Source of the DNA: Vicinamibacterales bacterium
GTDB taxonomy: Bacteria; Acidobacteriota; Vicinamibacteria; Vicinamibacterales; UBA2999
DNA: 64,000 nucleotides
Reading direction: 5' to 3'
Assembly (NCBI GenBank): GCA_041394705.1
Contig: JAWKHS010000005.1
Coordinates: forward strand, 62,001 to 126,000
The notes below the pieces were generated by a model. That model was not told where the DNA came from. It made no database searches and saw only the letters and a program-made list of their open reading frames with translations. Both the position numbers and the translations under genes were made by a program. This document shows, in pieces, positions 49,186 through 57,677 of this stretch. The stretch's first letter is position 1, and the number at the start of each line of letters is the position of its first letter.

Positions 49186-49722
49186 TCAGCTGTCGTCGTC
49201 GAGCTCGAGGTTCCAGTAGAGATAGTCGCGCCAGCTGTCGGGCGTCCGCCTGAGCCCGATCGTGATGCGGAGCGCCGGGGCCGTGTCGGGACGCCGCGGC
49301 GGTCGGACGAGGTGCATCCCAGCTTCTGCCGGAGTCCGGCCGCCCTTGCGCCGGTTGCAGGCGACACAGCAGGTGACGATGTTCTCCCAGTCCTTGCGGC
49401 CCCCCTGCGAGACCGGAATCACGTGGTCGAACGTGAGGTCCTGGGTGGAATGGTGCCGGTTGCAGTACTGGCAGGTGTGCTGGTCACGCGCGTAGATGTT
49501 CGCGCGTGAGAAGGGCACGTAGTCGAATCGCTTCTTGATCCGCACGTAGCGGAGCAGCCTGATCACCGACGGCAGGCGCAAGCTGAACGACACCGCGCGG
49601 ATCTCGCGGTCGTGCGACGCGATGATCTCTACTTTCCCCTGGCACCAGAGCGTGACGGCCTTCTGCCAATGGACGACCTTCAGCGGCTCGTAGGTGGCGT
49701 TCAGGAGGAGCGTCTGCTCCAT
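49186..49722 (-). CDS. HNH endonuclease family protein
   Basis: A 178-residue protein. The HNH core is complete: the zinc cysteines CQYC (HTCQYCNRHHS) and CVAC (TCCVACNRRKGG), with DLTFDHVIPVSQGG supplying the catalytic histidine and NIV the asparagine. The N-terminal 70 residues (LLNATYEPLKVVHWQKAVTL, RLPSVIRLLRYVRIKK) identify a very widespread stand-alone HNH family whose cell role is unknown. It is not linked to an intein, intron or restriction partner here. It may act in DNA repair or turnover. The start is the ATG at 49722. Confidence 0.9.
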   Translation of the reverse strand: MEQTLLLNATYEPLKVVHWQKAVTLWCQGKVEIIASHDREIRAVSFSLRLPSVIRLLRYVRIKKRFDYVPFSRANIYARDQHTCQYCNRHHSTQDLTFDHVIPVSQGGRKDWENIVTCCVACNRRKGGRTPAEAGMHLVRPPRRPDTAPALRITIGLRRTPDSWRDYLYWNLELDDDS

Positions 49723-49863
49723 GGGTCGTGACGCTCATTGTGGACAGCCCCGCACGGCGTGTCAAGGTTCGCGCCCCGTAAAGGACTGTCAACCAAGGGC
49801 TTAGCGGACGCTCTGTTCGGACGGTGCACACAACCGCACCGTCGGCCGATACTCTGGGAGCAC

Positions 49864-50379
49864 GTGCGAGCCCTCGTCCCCGTCGTCCTCACCGCCGCCT
49901 TGTCCGCGGCCTGCGCCTCGGGCCGCGCCGTCCCGCGTCCCGGACCGGCGGGCGCGGTCGGCCCTCCCGCCGGGGAGGTCACGCCGGAGGCCTCGTCGCC
50001 GGGCGTCGCGCTCGGCCATCGGCTCGTGGCCGACGCGCTGGAGCTTCGCGGAACGCCCTACCGCAACGGCGGCACGGACCCGCGCACCGGCTTCGACTGC
50101 AGCGGGCTGGTCAGCTACGTGTTCAGCCGCCGCGGCCTGGCGGTGCCCCGGCAGACCAGCGCCCAGTTCAAGGCGGGCGAAGCGGTCCCGCGCGACAGGC
50201 TCCAGCCGGGCGACCTCGTGTTCTTCTCCACCGTCGCGCCCGGCGCGTCTCACGTCGGCATCGCGATCGACGAGGACGAGTTCGTCCACGCGCCCAGCAG
50301 CCGGGGCGTGGTCCGCGTGGAACGCCTCACCCTGCCCTATTGGCGGACGCGGTTCATCGGCGCCCGCCGGATCCGCTGA
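49864..50379 (+). CDS. NlpC/P60 (C40) cell-wall peptidase, lipoprotein
   Basis: A 171-residue protein from a GTG at 49864 (GGGAG four bases ahead). The signal is VPVVLTAALSAAC with lipidation at the cysteine. The catalytic domain (about 50-171) has the nucleophile in GFDCSGLVSYVF, the histidine in SHVGIAIDEDEF, and the third residue in FVHAPSS. Enzymes of this family cut the D-Glu to diaminopimelate bond of peptidoglycan stem peptides. The length and single-domain layout resemble Spr/NlpC-type endopeptidases. It converges with the transglycosylase gene, which acts on the same polymer, 18 bases apart. Confidence 0.92.
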   Translation: MRALVPVVLTAALSAACASGRAVPRPGPAGAVGPPAGEVTPEASSPGVALGHRLVADALELRGTPYRNGGTDPRTGFDCSGLVSYVFSRRGLAVPRQTSAQFKAGEAVPRDRLQPGDLVFFSTVAPGASHVGIAIDEDEFVHAPSSRGVVRVERLTLPYWRTRFIGARRIR

Positions 50380-50397
50380 TCGCGGCGCCCTCCGCCC

Positions 50398-51105
50398 TCA
50401 GCCGGCGGGCGGGTCGGCGGCGCCCATCCGGCCGAGGATGATTTGCTGCCGCCGGAGGAGGCGCCGCGTCGGCCTCGCGGGGTTGTGCACGCGGGGATTG
50501 ATGATGGCGCCCGCCATCAGCGCCGCCTCGGCCGGCCCGAGATCGGCCGCCGACTTCCCGAAATACGCGCGGGCCGCCGCCTCGCACCCGAAGATGCCAT
50601 CGCCCCATTCGATCGAGTTCAGGTAGATCTCGAAGATGCGCCGCTTGGACAACGCCGCCTCGAGCCGCCGCGTGATGATGAGCTCGATCAGCTTGCGGGT
50701 CGGATTGCGCGACGGCGACAGGTACAAGTTCTTCGCCAGCTGCTGCGTGATCGTGCTGGCGCCGCGCAGGGCCACGCCGTCCTCGAGGCTCGATTCGATC
50801 GATTCCCGCAGCTGCTGGTAGTCCACGCCTTCGTGCTGGAAGAACGCGCTGTCCTCCGCCACCAGGACCGCCCGCTTCAGCTGCGTCGAGATCCGTCCGT
50901 AGGGCACCCACCGGCGCCGCAGGGTGAACGTCCTGCCGTCGCGCCGGGCCTCGTCGCGCCGCAACTCGATGAACGCGGTGGTGTCGGGATTCTGCGAGAC
51001 GAGGACGCGCACGTCGGGCAGGGTGAGATAGACGTACGCAATGTAGGCGAACGCGACGCCGAGGGCGCCGGCGACCCAGCGGGGCCATCGGGAGCTGCGC
51101 GCCAT
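50398..51105 (-). CDS. mtgA: Monofunctional peptidoglycan glycosyltransferase
   Basis: A 235-residue inner-membrane enzyme with one N-terminal helix (VAGALGVAFAYIAYVYLTL) and a GT51 domain. The catalytic glutamate motif is VAEDSAFFQHEGVD, the second motif is GASTITQQLAKNLYLS, and the third is KRRIFEIYLNSIEWG. There is no transpeptidase domain. It polymerises lipid II into glycan strands on the periplasmic side. Length and motifs are typical. It lies 57 bases downstream of the M48 peptidase gene on the same strand. Confidence 0.95.
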   Translation of the reverse strand: MARSSRWPRWVAGALGVAFAYIAYVYLTLPDVRVLVSQNPDTTAFIELRRDEARRDGRTFTLRRRWVPYGRISTQLKRAVLVAEDSAFFQHEGVDYQQLRESIESSLEDGVALRGASTITQQLAKNLYLSPSRNPTRKLIELIITRRLEAALSKRRIFEIYLNSIEWGDGIFGCEAAARAYFGKSAADLGPAEAALMAGAIINPRVHNPARPTRRLLRRQQIILGRMGAADPPAG

Positions 51106-51162
51106 TCCCGGGGATTATAGGGCGCGCTCGCCTCCGGAGGCGCCTGCCGCCGCGCGCCAGCG

Positions 51163-52632
51163 TCAGCCAGCGACGACGATCTTCAGGCGCGTGCCGGCGG
51201 GAGGCTGGACGTTCACGGCGAATCCGTTCATGAGCGCCAGCCGCGACGCGGACACCAGGCCCTGTCCCGCGCGCTGGGCGATCGACTGCCAGGAGTCGTC
51301 GGCCCGCGACGTGTAGAGCGCGATCTCGTTGGGCCGGATGTTGGAGGCCTCGCGGGTCGACAGCTCGCGGAACGACCGGAGGGCCGCGTCGAACTCGGCG
51401 TCGACGCTCGGGAACTCGGCCTCGGGCGCGACGCCCGCCACCATGTACACCTGGCGCCCGACGGGCAGGTGGGCGGCGCGCAGGCGGACCTTGCCGATCT
51501 CGCGGGCCTTGCCGTGATAGAGCCCGACGAACGCGTCGATCCCGTTCACCTGCTCGACGCCGCCGCTGTCGAGCGTGAAGCCCAGCCCGCGCATGTGCCG
51601 CCTGGCCCCGTCGGCGAGGGATGGGCCGCGTGCCGCGTCCGCCGCCCGCAGCACCATCAGCACCGTGCCGCCGTCGGGTTCGGCGATGACCTGGTCGCTG
51701 GTGTTCTGGACCGTCCAGGCCTCCGGGAAGTCGATGGCGATGCGGAGATCGGGGTGCAGGAAGCGGTGTCCGCGCACGACCCCTTCCGCCGGGTTGTCGC
51801 CATACGCCATCCCCGCCACGTGCTGCAGAAAGTCATCCCGGTTGCGCGCGCGTTCGCCGCCGTCGGCCGCCGCCGCGACCGGAGTGGCCTTCGCCACGCG
51901 GGAGCCAGGATCTGGATGGGTCGACAGCCAGTTCGGGATGCCTCGCTCGCTGAGGGCGTCGAGCCGAGACAGGGTGGCCAGGAAGCGCGGCACGGCGTTC
52001 GGATCCCAGCCGGCCTTCGCTGCATACTCGACGCCGAGCCGATCCGACTCGAGCTCGTCGTCGCGGCCGTATTTCAGGAAGAGCGTTCCCAGCCCCATCG
52101 AGGCCACGTCGCGGAACGGCGCGACGCCGGGAATGAAGATGCTGGCCAGGAGCACGCCGAGCGACCCGCCCGCGGAGCGCGTGTACTGCTGCGAGGCGTG
52201 GCGCGCCGTGACATGCCCCACTTCGTGCCCGAGGACGCCCGCCAGCTCGGACTCGTCGCCCAGATGCGCCAGCAACCCGCGTGTGACGTACACGTAGCCC
52301 CCAGGCAGGGCGAACGCGTTCACCACGGGGACGTCCACCACGGTGAACGTCCAGGGCAGCGTGGGACGGTGTGAGACGGCGGCGATCCGTTCGCCCACGC
52401 CGCTGACGTAGCGCTGCAGCGCCTCGTCGTGGTAGACGCCCATCTCCCGACGGATCTCCGCGTCGCCCTGCCTGCCGAGGGCGATCTCCTCGGCCTCGCT
52501 GATGAGCGTCACCTCGCGGCGCCCGGTGACGGGATTGGAGGCGCAGGCCGACGCGACCAGCACGGGGAGCACCAGCCAGGCGAGCCGTCCGCGGCGCCAC
52601 GCAGCGGAGGAGATGCGAGTCGTTCGGACCAT
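51163..52632 (-). CDS. M48-family metallopeptidase, lipoprotein, with C-terminal LysM-like segment
   Basis: A 489-residue protein from the ATG at 52632. The signal LAWLVLPVLVASAC gives a lipidated cysteine at about residue 30, followed by ASNPVTGRRE. The protease core has the zinc motif GVLGHEVGHVTARH and a third ligand in YGRDDELESDRLGV. PNWLSTHPDPGSRVAK is the usual end of the domain. Residues 290-430 are a separate beta-rich domain, and the last 50 residues resemble LysM (DDSWQSIAQRAGQGLVSASR). This matches BepA/LoiP-like envelope proteases that check outer-membrane protein assembly. The extra C-terminal domains are unusual for BepA. Confidence 0.9.
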   Translation of the reverse strand: MVRTTRISSAAWRRGRLAWLVLPVLVASACASNPVTGRREVTLISEAEEIALGRQGDAEIRREMGVYHDEALQRYVSGVGERIAAVSHRPTLPWTFTVVDVPVVNAFALPGGYVYVTRGLLAHLGDESELAGVLGHEVGHVTARHASQQYTRSAGGSLGVLLASIFIPGVAPFRDVASMGLGTLFLKYGRDDELESDRLGVEYAAKAGWDPNAVPRFLATLSRLDALSERGIPNWLSTHPDPGSRVAKATPVAAAADGGERARNRDDFLQHVAGMAYGDNPAEGVVRGHRFLHPDLRIAIDFPEAWTVQNTSDQVIAEPDGGTVLMVLRAADAARGPSLADGARRHMRGLGFTLDSGGVEQVNGIDAFVGLYHGKAREIGKVRLRAAHLPVGRQVYMVAGVAPEAEFPSVDAEFDAALRSFRELSTREASNIRPNEIALYTSRADDSWQSIAQRAGQGLVSASRLALMNGFAVNVQPPAGTRLKIVVAG

Positions 52633-52737
52633 CAGGTGCGTCTCCGCGGGCCGAAGCGCCGCTGCTGAACGGCGGCCCGTCGGCGGGCCGAAGTGCAACT
52701 GCCGTACCACGGCGCGCTTCCGCGCGCGCACTTTGCG

Positions 52738-52756
52738 GGCGCACGTGACGTGCGCC
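52738..52756. repeat. Inverted repeat in the gap before the M48 gene
   Basis: ggcgcacgt-g-acgtgcgcc is a perfect 9-bp inverted repeat around one base, located in the 187-base space between the lyase stop and the M48 start. It could be an operator for the M48 gene or part of the 3' end of the ABC-lyase operon. No T-run is present. Confidence 0.35.
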
Positions 52757-52819
52757 GCGGCCCTGCCGCGCGCCGGCAGCGGCGGGTCGCAAGGCGACAG
52801 TCGATGTCGCCAGGAGCGG

Positions 52820-53746
52820 TCAGGTCGTCGCGGGATCCGCGTCCATCGACGCCGGCTCGACCAGGGGCACGCCCAGGTCGGTGAGCATCCGGCGCAGTTG
52901 TCCGATCACCGACGGCGGCGTGGGCCCGAGTGGCGCGCGCGGCAGTCCGCCGTCGTAGCCCATCAGGTCGAGCGCCGCCTTGAGAGCGGGCACGCCGTGC
53001 AAGCCTCCGATGGTGCGGGCCAGCGGCGTCAGCGTGCGCTGCAGGGCACGCGCCTCGAGGAACCGGCCCGCGCGCACGTGGTCGAGGAGGTCCGCACACA
53101 GGTCGGGCACGAGGCCGGCCAGCGCCAGGATCGCGCCATGGGCGCCGGCGGCGAGGCCGGTGAAGTACGTGACGCCGCTGCCCGCCAGCACGAAGAACTC
53201 GGGGCCCGAGCGCGAGATGTAGTCCGCCAGCAGCGACGCATCGCTGCCGGATTCCTTCATGCCCACGATGTTCGGATGCTCGGCCAGCAGGCCGACCGCG
53301 TCCGGTGGCAGGGTCACGCCCGTGTACATCGACACGTTGTAGAGCAGCACGGGCACGGGGCTGGCCTCGGCGACGGCCACGTAGTGGCGCACGAAGACGT
53401 CGGCCGTCATCATGTTCTTGAAGAACGAGGGCGTCCGGACGAGCACGGCGTCGGCGCCGGCGCGGGCCGCGCGCAGCGTCGCGGCGATGGTGGCCTTGGT
53501 GGACTCGGCCCCCGTGCCGGCGATGAGGGGCCGCGTGGACGGCATGGCCGACCGCGCGGCGGCGATGACTCGCTCGGCTTCGGAGTCGTCGAGCATCACC
53601 GCTTCGCCGTTGGATCCCAGCACGACGAGGCCCGTGAGCCGCGTCTGCATGTACCGCTCGACGTTGCGGTGCAGGGCCGCATCGTCGACGGTGTCGTGGT
53701 TGAACGGCGTGACGATGGGCGTGTACAGACCAGCGAGCGGAGACAT
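52820..53746 (-). CDS. DapA-family (dihydrodipicolinate synthase / N-acetylneuraminate lyase) aldolase
   Basis: A 308-residue class I aldolase barrel. The Schiff-base lysine is in NIVGMKESGSD, the tyrosine in VPVLLYNVSMYTG, and the pyruvate-binding GSNGEA replaces the usual GTTGE. The start YTPIVTPFNHD is typical. The family includes DapA, N-acetylneuraminate lyase, 4-hydroxy-2-oxoglutarate aldolase and sugar-acid lyases. The changed GTTGE motif and the long N- and C-termini suggest it is not the housekeeping DapA. It follows a peptide-type ABC importer by nine bases, so it may act on the imported compound. Confidence 0.85.
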   Translation of the reverse strand: MSPLAGLYTPIVTPFNHDTVDDAALHRNVERYMQTRLTGLVVLGSNGEAVMLDDSEAERVIAAARSAMPSTRPLIAGTGAESTKATIAATLRAARAGADAVLVRTPSFFKNMMTADVFVRHYVAVAEASPVPVLLYNVSMYTGVTLPPDAVGLLAEHPNIVGMKESGSDASLLADYISRSGPEFFVLAGSGVTYFTGLAAGAHGAILALAGLVPDLCADLLDHVRAGRFLEARALQRTLTPLARTIGGLHGVPALKAALDLMGYDGGLPRAPLGPTPPSVIGQLRRMLTDLGVPLVEPASMDADPATT

Positions 53747-53755
53747 GCCCCGAGT

Positions 53756-54700
53756 CTATCGCGGTTGCGCGGCCTCGGCGGCGCTCGGCGAGGTGCGGCC
53801 GAGCAGGACGTTCGTGGCCAGGACGACGAGGAAGATCGCGAGGGCCGGCGCGAGCATCCAGGGCGCCCGGGCGAGCGCCGAGACGTTCGCGGCCTCGCTG
53901 AGGGCCGTACCCCAGCTGGGAATCGTCTCGGGGAAGCCGAGCCCGACATACGAGAGCGTGGCCTCGGTCAGGACGAAGCTGGGCACGAGCAGCGCGGTCT
54001 GCACACCCAGGAAGCCGCCGCAGGCCGGCAGCAGGTGCCGGGTCACGATTCGCCACCGTGACGCGCCGAGCGCCCGGGCCGCCTGGACGTACTCCTCGCG
54101 CACCTCCGCCCGCACGATGGACCACACGCCACGCGCGACACGAGGCCATCCCAGCAGCACGAGGATCGCCGCCAGCGCGACGACGACTGTCGAGGTCGGC
54201 AGCACGAGCGGCAGGGCCGCCCGAAGGGCCACCACCGCGTAGAGGGCGGGGATCACGATCAGCACGTCGCCGAACCGGAGGATGCCCTGCTCGACGACGC
54301 CGCCCGCGAGTCCCGCCCAGGCCCCGGCGAGCGCTCCGACGACCAGCGTGACGGCCGTCGCCAGCAAGGCGAGCCCGAGCGACGCCCTCGCGCCGTGAAG
54401 TACGCGGGAGAGGACGTCGCGACCGAAGCCGTCGGCGCCCAGCAACAGGACGGGCGGCGATCCCGCCGGCGCGGACCAGGGCAGCGCCGCGCGCCGCGCG
54501 GTGTCGACGTCGAAGCGCTGTTCGAGCCGGTCGACCAGCACGAGCGGATGCGCGTAGAAGCCGCCGCCGTCCATGTGGACGCGCATCGGGGGCGCGTAGA
54601 GATAGTCGTCGAAGCGCTGGACGGGTCCGTACGGCGCGGCGAACGGGCCGAAGAGCGCGACGGCCGCCAGGGACGCGACCAGCCAGCCCGCCCGATTCAT
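53756..54700 (-). CDS. ABC importer permease, DppC/OppC type
   Basis: A 314-residue inner-membrane protein with about six helices. The N-terminal periplasmic part is the typical OppC_N extension with PPVLLLGADGFGRDVLSRVLHG. The cytoplasmic coupling (EAA) loop reads VQAARALGASRWRIVTRHLL. The C-terminal helices include SYVGLGFPETIPSWGTAL. It pairs with the DppB-type permease, whose stop it overlaps (ATGA). It lets di- or oligopeptides, or similar solutes, through the membrane, given ATPases that are not in this cluster. Confidence 0.93.
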   Translation of the reverse strand: MNRAGWLVASLAAVALFGPFAAPYGPVQRFDDYLYAPPMRVHMDGGGFYAHPLVLVDRLEQRFDVDTARRAALPWSAPAGSPPVLLLGADGFGRDVLSRVLHGARASLGLALLATAVTLVVGALAGAWAGLAGGVVEQGILRFGDVLIVIPALYAVVALRAALPLVLPTSTVVVALAAILVLLGWPRVARGVWSIVRAEVREEYVQAARALGASRWRIVTRHLLPACGGFLGVQTALLVPSFVLTEATLSYVGLGFPETIPSWGTALSEAANVSALARAPWMLAPALAIFLVVLATNVLLGRTSPSAAEAAQPR

Positions 54701-55659
54701 CGGGCGCCCCGCGTCCGCACCCGCGGGTCGACGGCGGCGTGCACGACATCGGCGATCGTCGTGCCGATCGCGAGCGCCACCGCGCCAGCGGCGCCGCAGC
54801 CGGCGACGAGCCAGACGTCGCGTGCGCGCAGCGCATCCATCATGAGCCGTCCGATGCCCGGCCAGGCCGTCACGATCTCCACCACGAAGCTGCCGCTGAA
54901 CAGGCCGCCGACGATCACGCCGTAGGTGCCGAGGACGGGCGCGAGGGACACTGGCCAGGCGTGACGCCGAACCGCCGCGTCCACGTCGAGTCCGCGCGCC
55001 CGGCTGGCAACCACGAACGGGCGGCCCATCACCTCGCCAATGGCGCCGGCCTGCAGACGCTCCAGCGTGGCGGCCAGGGGCAGCGCGAGCGCGAGCGTCG
55101 GCACCGGCAGGTGCCGCGCGAGGTCCACGGCCCACGCGACACCCGTCACTCCGGCCGACGTCATGCCGCCGGCCGGCAGCCAGCCCGTGACGGCCGCCAC
55201 GTAGACCAGCGCGAGGGCACCGACGAGCGGGGGCACGGAGAGCACGGCCAGCGACACGGCGCGCACGGCACGGCTCCCGCGGTCCGTCCTGGAGCCGGCG
55301 TATCGTCCAAGCGGCACGCCGATGGCCGTGGCCACGACGAGGGAGACGACCGCCAGGAGACCGGTGTTGAGGAAGCGCTCGCCCACCAGGTCGGCGACCG
55401 GGCGGCGAAACAGCGTCGAGCGGCCGAGGTCCAGCCGGAGCAGCCCGCGGAGCCAGTGGCCGTACTGCACGAGAAACGGCTGGTCGAGGCCGAGCTCGGC
55501 GCGCAGCGCCGCCCGCTCCGCGTCCGTCTGGTCCAGTCCGGCCACCGTGGCGGCATCGCCGGGGGCACTCCTGGCGAGCACCAGCGTGAGCGACGCCACG
55601 ACCAGCGCGAAGACAGCGCCGCCCGCCACCCGACGCGCCGCGAACCACGCCAGCGACAT
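54697..55659 (-). CDS. ABC importer permease, DppB/OppB type
   Basis: A 320-residue membrane protein with six helices. The N-terminus (MSLAWFAARRVAGGAVFALV) and ARSAPGDAATVAG correspond to the DppB signature, followed by the LGLDQPFLVQYGHWLRGLL segment. The EAA loop (VVASRARGLDVDAAVRRHAW) and the WPGIGRLMMDALRARD segment support the assignment. It starts six bases after the substrate-binding protein stop and overlaps the next permease, so the three are cotranslated. Confidence 0.92.
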   Translation of the reverse strand: MSLAWFAARRVAGGAVFALVVASLTLVLARSAPGDAATVAGLDQTDAERAALRAELGLDQPFLVQYGHWLRGLLRLDLGRSTLFRRPVADLVGERFLNTGLLAVVSLVVATAIGVPLGRYAGSRTDRGSRAVRAVSLAVLSVPPLVGALALVYVAAVTGWLPAGGMTSAGVTGVAWAVDLARHLPVPTLALALPLAATLERLQAGAIGEVMGRPFVVASRARGLDVDAAVRRHAWPVSLAPVLGTYGVIVGGLFSGSFVVEIVTAWPGIGRLMMDALRARDVWLVAGCGAAGAVALAIGTTIADVVHAAVDPRVRTRGAR

Positions 55660-55664
55660 GGACG

Positions 55665-57407
55665 CTACGGCGCGGACCCGACCACGCTGAGCGTGTCGGC
55701 GCTCCAGAGCAGTTGGGGCCGGTTCACGGTCGGCACCTCGTGTCGCACACGGGAGCTGACGGCGACGTACACCCGGGGCGCGGCGAAGTAGAGCGCCGGC
55801 AGGTGCCGGCTGAACACGAGTTGGGCGTCGCGGAACAGGCGGACGCGCTCGGCCTCGTCGACGGCGGCGGCCTGGCGCGTGACGAGGTCGTCCAGCTCGC
55901 GTTCCCAGTCCGTGGCCGGCGTGGGTTCCGCGATGTTCCAGATGTGCGCGCTGCCGCTGCTCATCCAGAAGTCCCGCTGCATCGCAGGATCGGGATCCGA
56001 CGTGACGTAATTGAAGAAGATCGCCTCGAACGAGCCGGACATCAGGCGCTCGATGAGCGCGCCGGGCTCGAGCGGCACGACGTCCACGCCGATGCCGACC
56101 GCTTCGAGGCTTTCCTTCAGCACCTGCGCGCCGCGCTGAAGCGACGTATTGGATTTGAAGGTCAGGACGGTGAAGCGCGCCTCGTTCCCCGCCTCGTCTT
56201 CGAGGAACGCGTCGGCGTCCCGGTTCGCGAGCCCGAGACTCGCCAGGAGCGCTTCGGCCTTCGACCGGTCGAACGCGTAGCGTGGCAGGTCCGGCCAGAA
56301 CCACTGGCGGTTTCCCGGAGTGACGGGGCCGTGCACGGGGACGGCCGCGCCCAGGTAGACCGTGTTGGCGTAGGCCTCGCGGTCGACGGCGTGGCTGATG
56401 GCCTGCCGGAACTCGTCGGTGGGCAGCCACCTCCGACGAGGGTCCTTCGCCCACGCGCTTGGCCGCAGGTTGAAGAAGAAGACGTCCGGGTCGAGGGCCA
56501 CGCCGACCTCGATCACCCGGACCGCCCCTTGGCGCTCGAGGTCCCGGGCCCTGGCGTAGTCCTCGGCGCGCAGCTGCTGCTGGGTGAGGTCGAGGCGCCC
56601 CGCTTGCAGCCCCAGCAGCTCGGCGTTCTGGTCGGGCACGATCTCGACGACGAGGCCATCGAGGTACGGCAGGGGCTGGCCGGCCTCGTCGCGGCGCCAG
56701 TAGTGGGGGTTGCGGGCCAGAATCAGCCGCTGTCCCGGCTCGTAGGAGCTCAGGACGAACGGCCCCATCCCGCTCATCTCGGCCGGTGGAGTCGTCGGTC
56801 CCCATGCCTGGGACATCGTGCCGTCGGCCTGGGCCCGTCCGAGACGGTGCTTGGGCAGAATGACGAAGTTGTCGAGCAGACGGAGACCGGGCCCGAAGGG
56901 CTTGGGGAACGTGACCACGACGGTGCGGCTGTCCGGCGTCGCGACGGTGAGCGGCTGATCGTCGATCAGGAGGTTCCCGGCCAGGACGCTCTTGACGGCG
57001 GGGTCGGCGATGGCGGCGAACGTGAACGCCACGTCCTCTGCGGTGAACGGCTCGCCGTCTGACCAGCGGAGTCCCTCCCGCAACACCAGCGTGTAGACGA
57101 GCCCATCGGGAGACGACGTCCAGCGCTCCGCCAGCCACGGCTCGAGTTCCTGGGTGGCCCGGTTGACCCGCACCAGGCGGGCCTGCGTCAGGAGCGTGAC
57201 GAACTCGGTCGCGTAATCGCGCGAGACCAGCCGGTTGAACGACCGGGGTTCGGAGCGGAGCGAGGCGACGAGCGTGCCGCCCCGGACGGGCGCCTCGACG
57301 GCGGGGCGTGACGGGCCGGGGCCAGGCCGTCGGTCGCTCCACCAGAAGAGGGCGACGAGCCCAACCACGATCACGGCGACGAGGGGAAATCGCGAGTGTC
57401 GGTTCAC
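55665..57407 (-). CDS. ABC importer substrate-binding protein, family 5 (peptide/nickel type)
   Basis: A 580-residue protein from a GTG at 57407. A membrane-spanning helix at residues 8-24 (LVAVIVVGLVALFWW) lacks a lipobox cysteine, so it is probably an uncleaved anchor or a signal peptide. The family 5 fold shows PVRGGTLVASLRSEP, LEPWLAERWTSSPDGLVYTL, LREGLRWSDGEPFTAEDVAF and DEFRQAISHAVDREAYA. These are diagnostic of oligopeptide- and dipeptide-binding proteins. It is the first gene of a four-gene operon with two permeases and a DapA-family lyase. No ATPase genes follow. The substrate is unknown. Confidence 0.92.
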   Translation of the reverse strand: MNRHSRFPLVAVIVVGLVALFWWSDRRPGPGPSRPAVEAPVRGGTLVASLRSEPRSFNRLVSRDYATEFVTLLTQARLVRVNRATQELEPWLAERWTSSPDGLVYTLVLREGLRWSDGEPFTAEDVAFTFAAIADPAVKSVLAGNLLIDDQPLTVATPDSRTVVVTFPKPFGPGLRLLDNFVILPKHRLGRAQADGTMSQAWGPTTPPAEMSGMGPFVLSSYEPGQRLILARNPHYWRRDEAGQPLPYLDGLVVEIVPDQNAELLGLQAGRLDLTQQQLRAEDYARARDLERQGAVRVIEVGVALDPDVFFFNLRPSAWAKDPRRRWLPTDEFRQAISHAVDREAYANTVYLGAAVPVHGPVTPGNRQWFWPDLPRYAFDRSKAEALLASLGLANRDADAFLEDEAGNEARFTVLTFKSNTSLQRGAQVLKESLEAVGIGVDVVPLEPGALIERLMSGSFEAIFFNYVTSDPDPAMQRDFWMSSGSAHIWNIAEPTPATDWERELDDLVTRQAAAVDEAERVRLFRDAQLVFSRHLPALYFAAPRVYVAVSSRVRHEVPTVNRPQLLWSADTLSVVGSAP

Positions 57408-57409
57408 TT

Positions 57410-57472
57410 GTTGGCCGACCGGCCAAGATGTTGGCCGATCGCCTTTCTTACCGCTTTCATCGAAGAAAGCGG
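57410..57472 (-). promoter_or_regulatory. Inverted and direct repeats upstream of the ABC importer operon
   Basis: Just upstream of the substrate-binding protein start are TTGGCC-N4-GGCCAA (57411-57426), a second direct copy of gttggccga at 57430, and a perfect 8-bp inverted repeat ccgctttc-N6-gaaagcgg (57451-57472). The cluster of symmetrical sites between divergent genes looks like an operator region. No clear -10/-35 pair is seen on the minus strand. Confidence 0.4.
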
Positions 57473-57637
57473 GAGGTTTGCACGCAGATTTTGCGATCGT
57501 CGCAGTTTCTGCGGCAGCAGCCAATCCGTTGACCGGCTGCGCCGTTCGGGGAGCGCCCCGAGACCGGCTGCCATCCTAGGCCATCAAGTTATTTCAGTTC
57601 AACAACTTAGGGGCAGACTCCGGGCGCGAAGCCCGAG

Positions 57638-57653
57638 GGTGGCACTCACCCTG
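57638..57653 (+). promoter_or_regulatory. Predicted sigma-54 promoter of the HTH/S8-peptidase operon
   Basis: TGGCACTCACCCTGCC keeps the -24 core TGGCAC perfectly and has TGC at -12 (CTGC for TTGC). GG is at 57639-57640 and GC at 57651-57652, separated by ten bases. The predicted start near 57664 leaves about 14 bases to the HTH ATG, with GGAG in between. A sigma-54 activator is encoded at the end of the same gene cluster, which strengthens the call. Confidence 0.6.
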
Positions 57654-57677
57654 CCATCCATATCGGCGGAGTTCGCA

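Noticed and set aside
49186..49722. HNH nuclease considered as part of a defence or homing element
   Set aside because: The family is a widespread stand-alone HNH with no partner here, and the flanking genes are housekeeping cell-wall and unknown genes.
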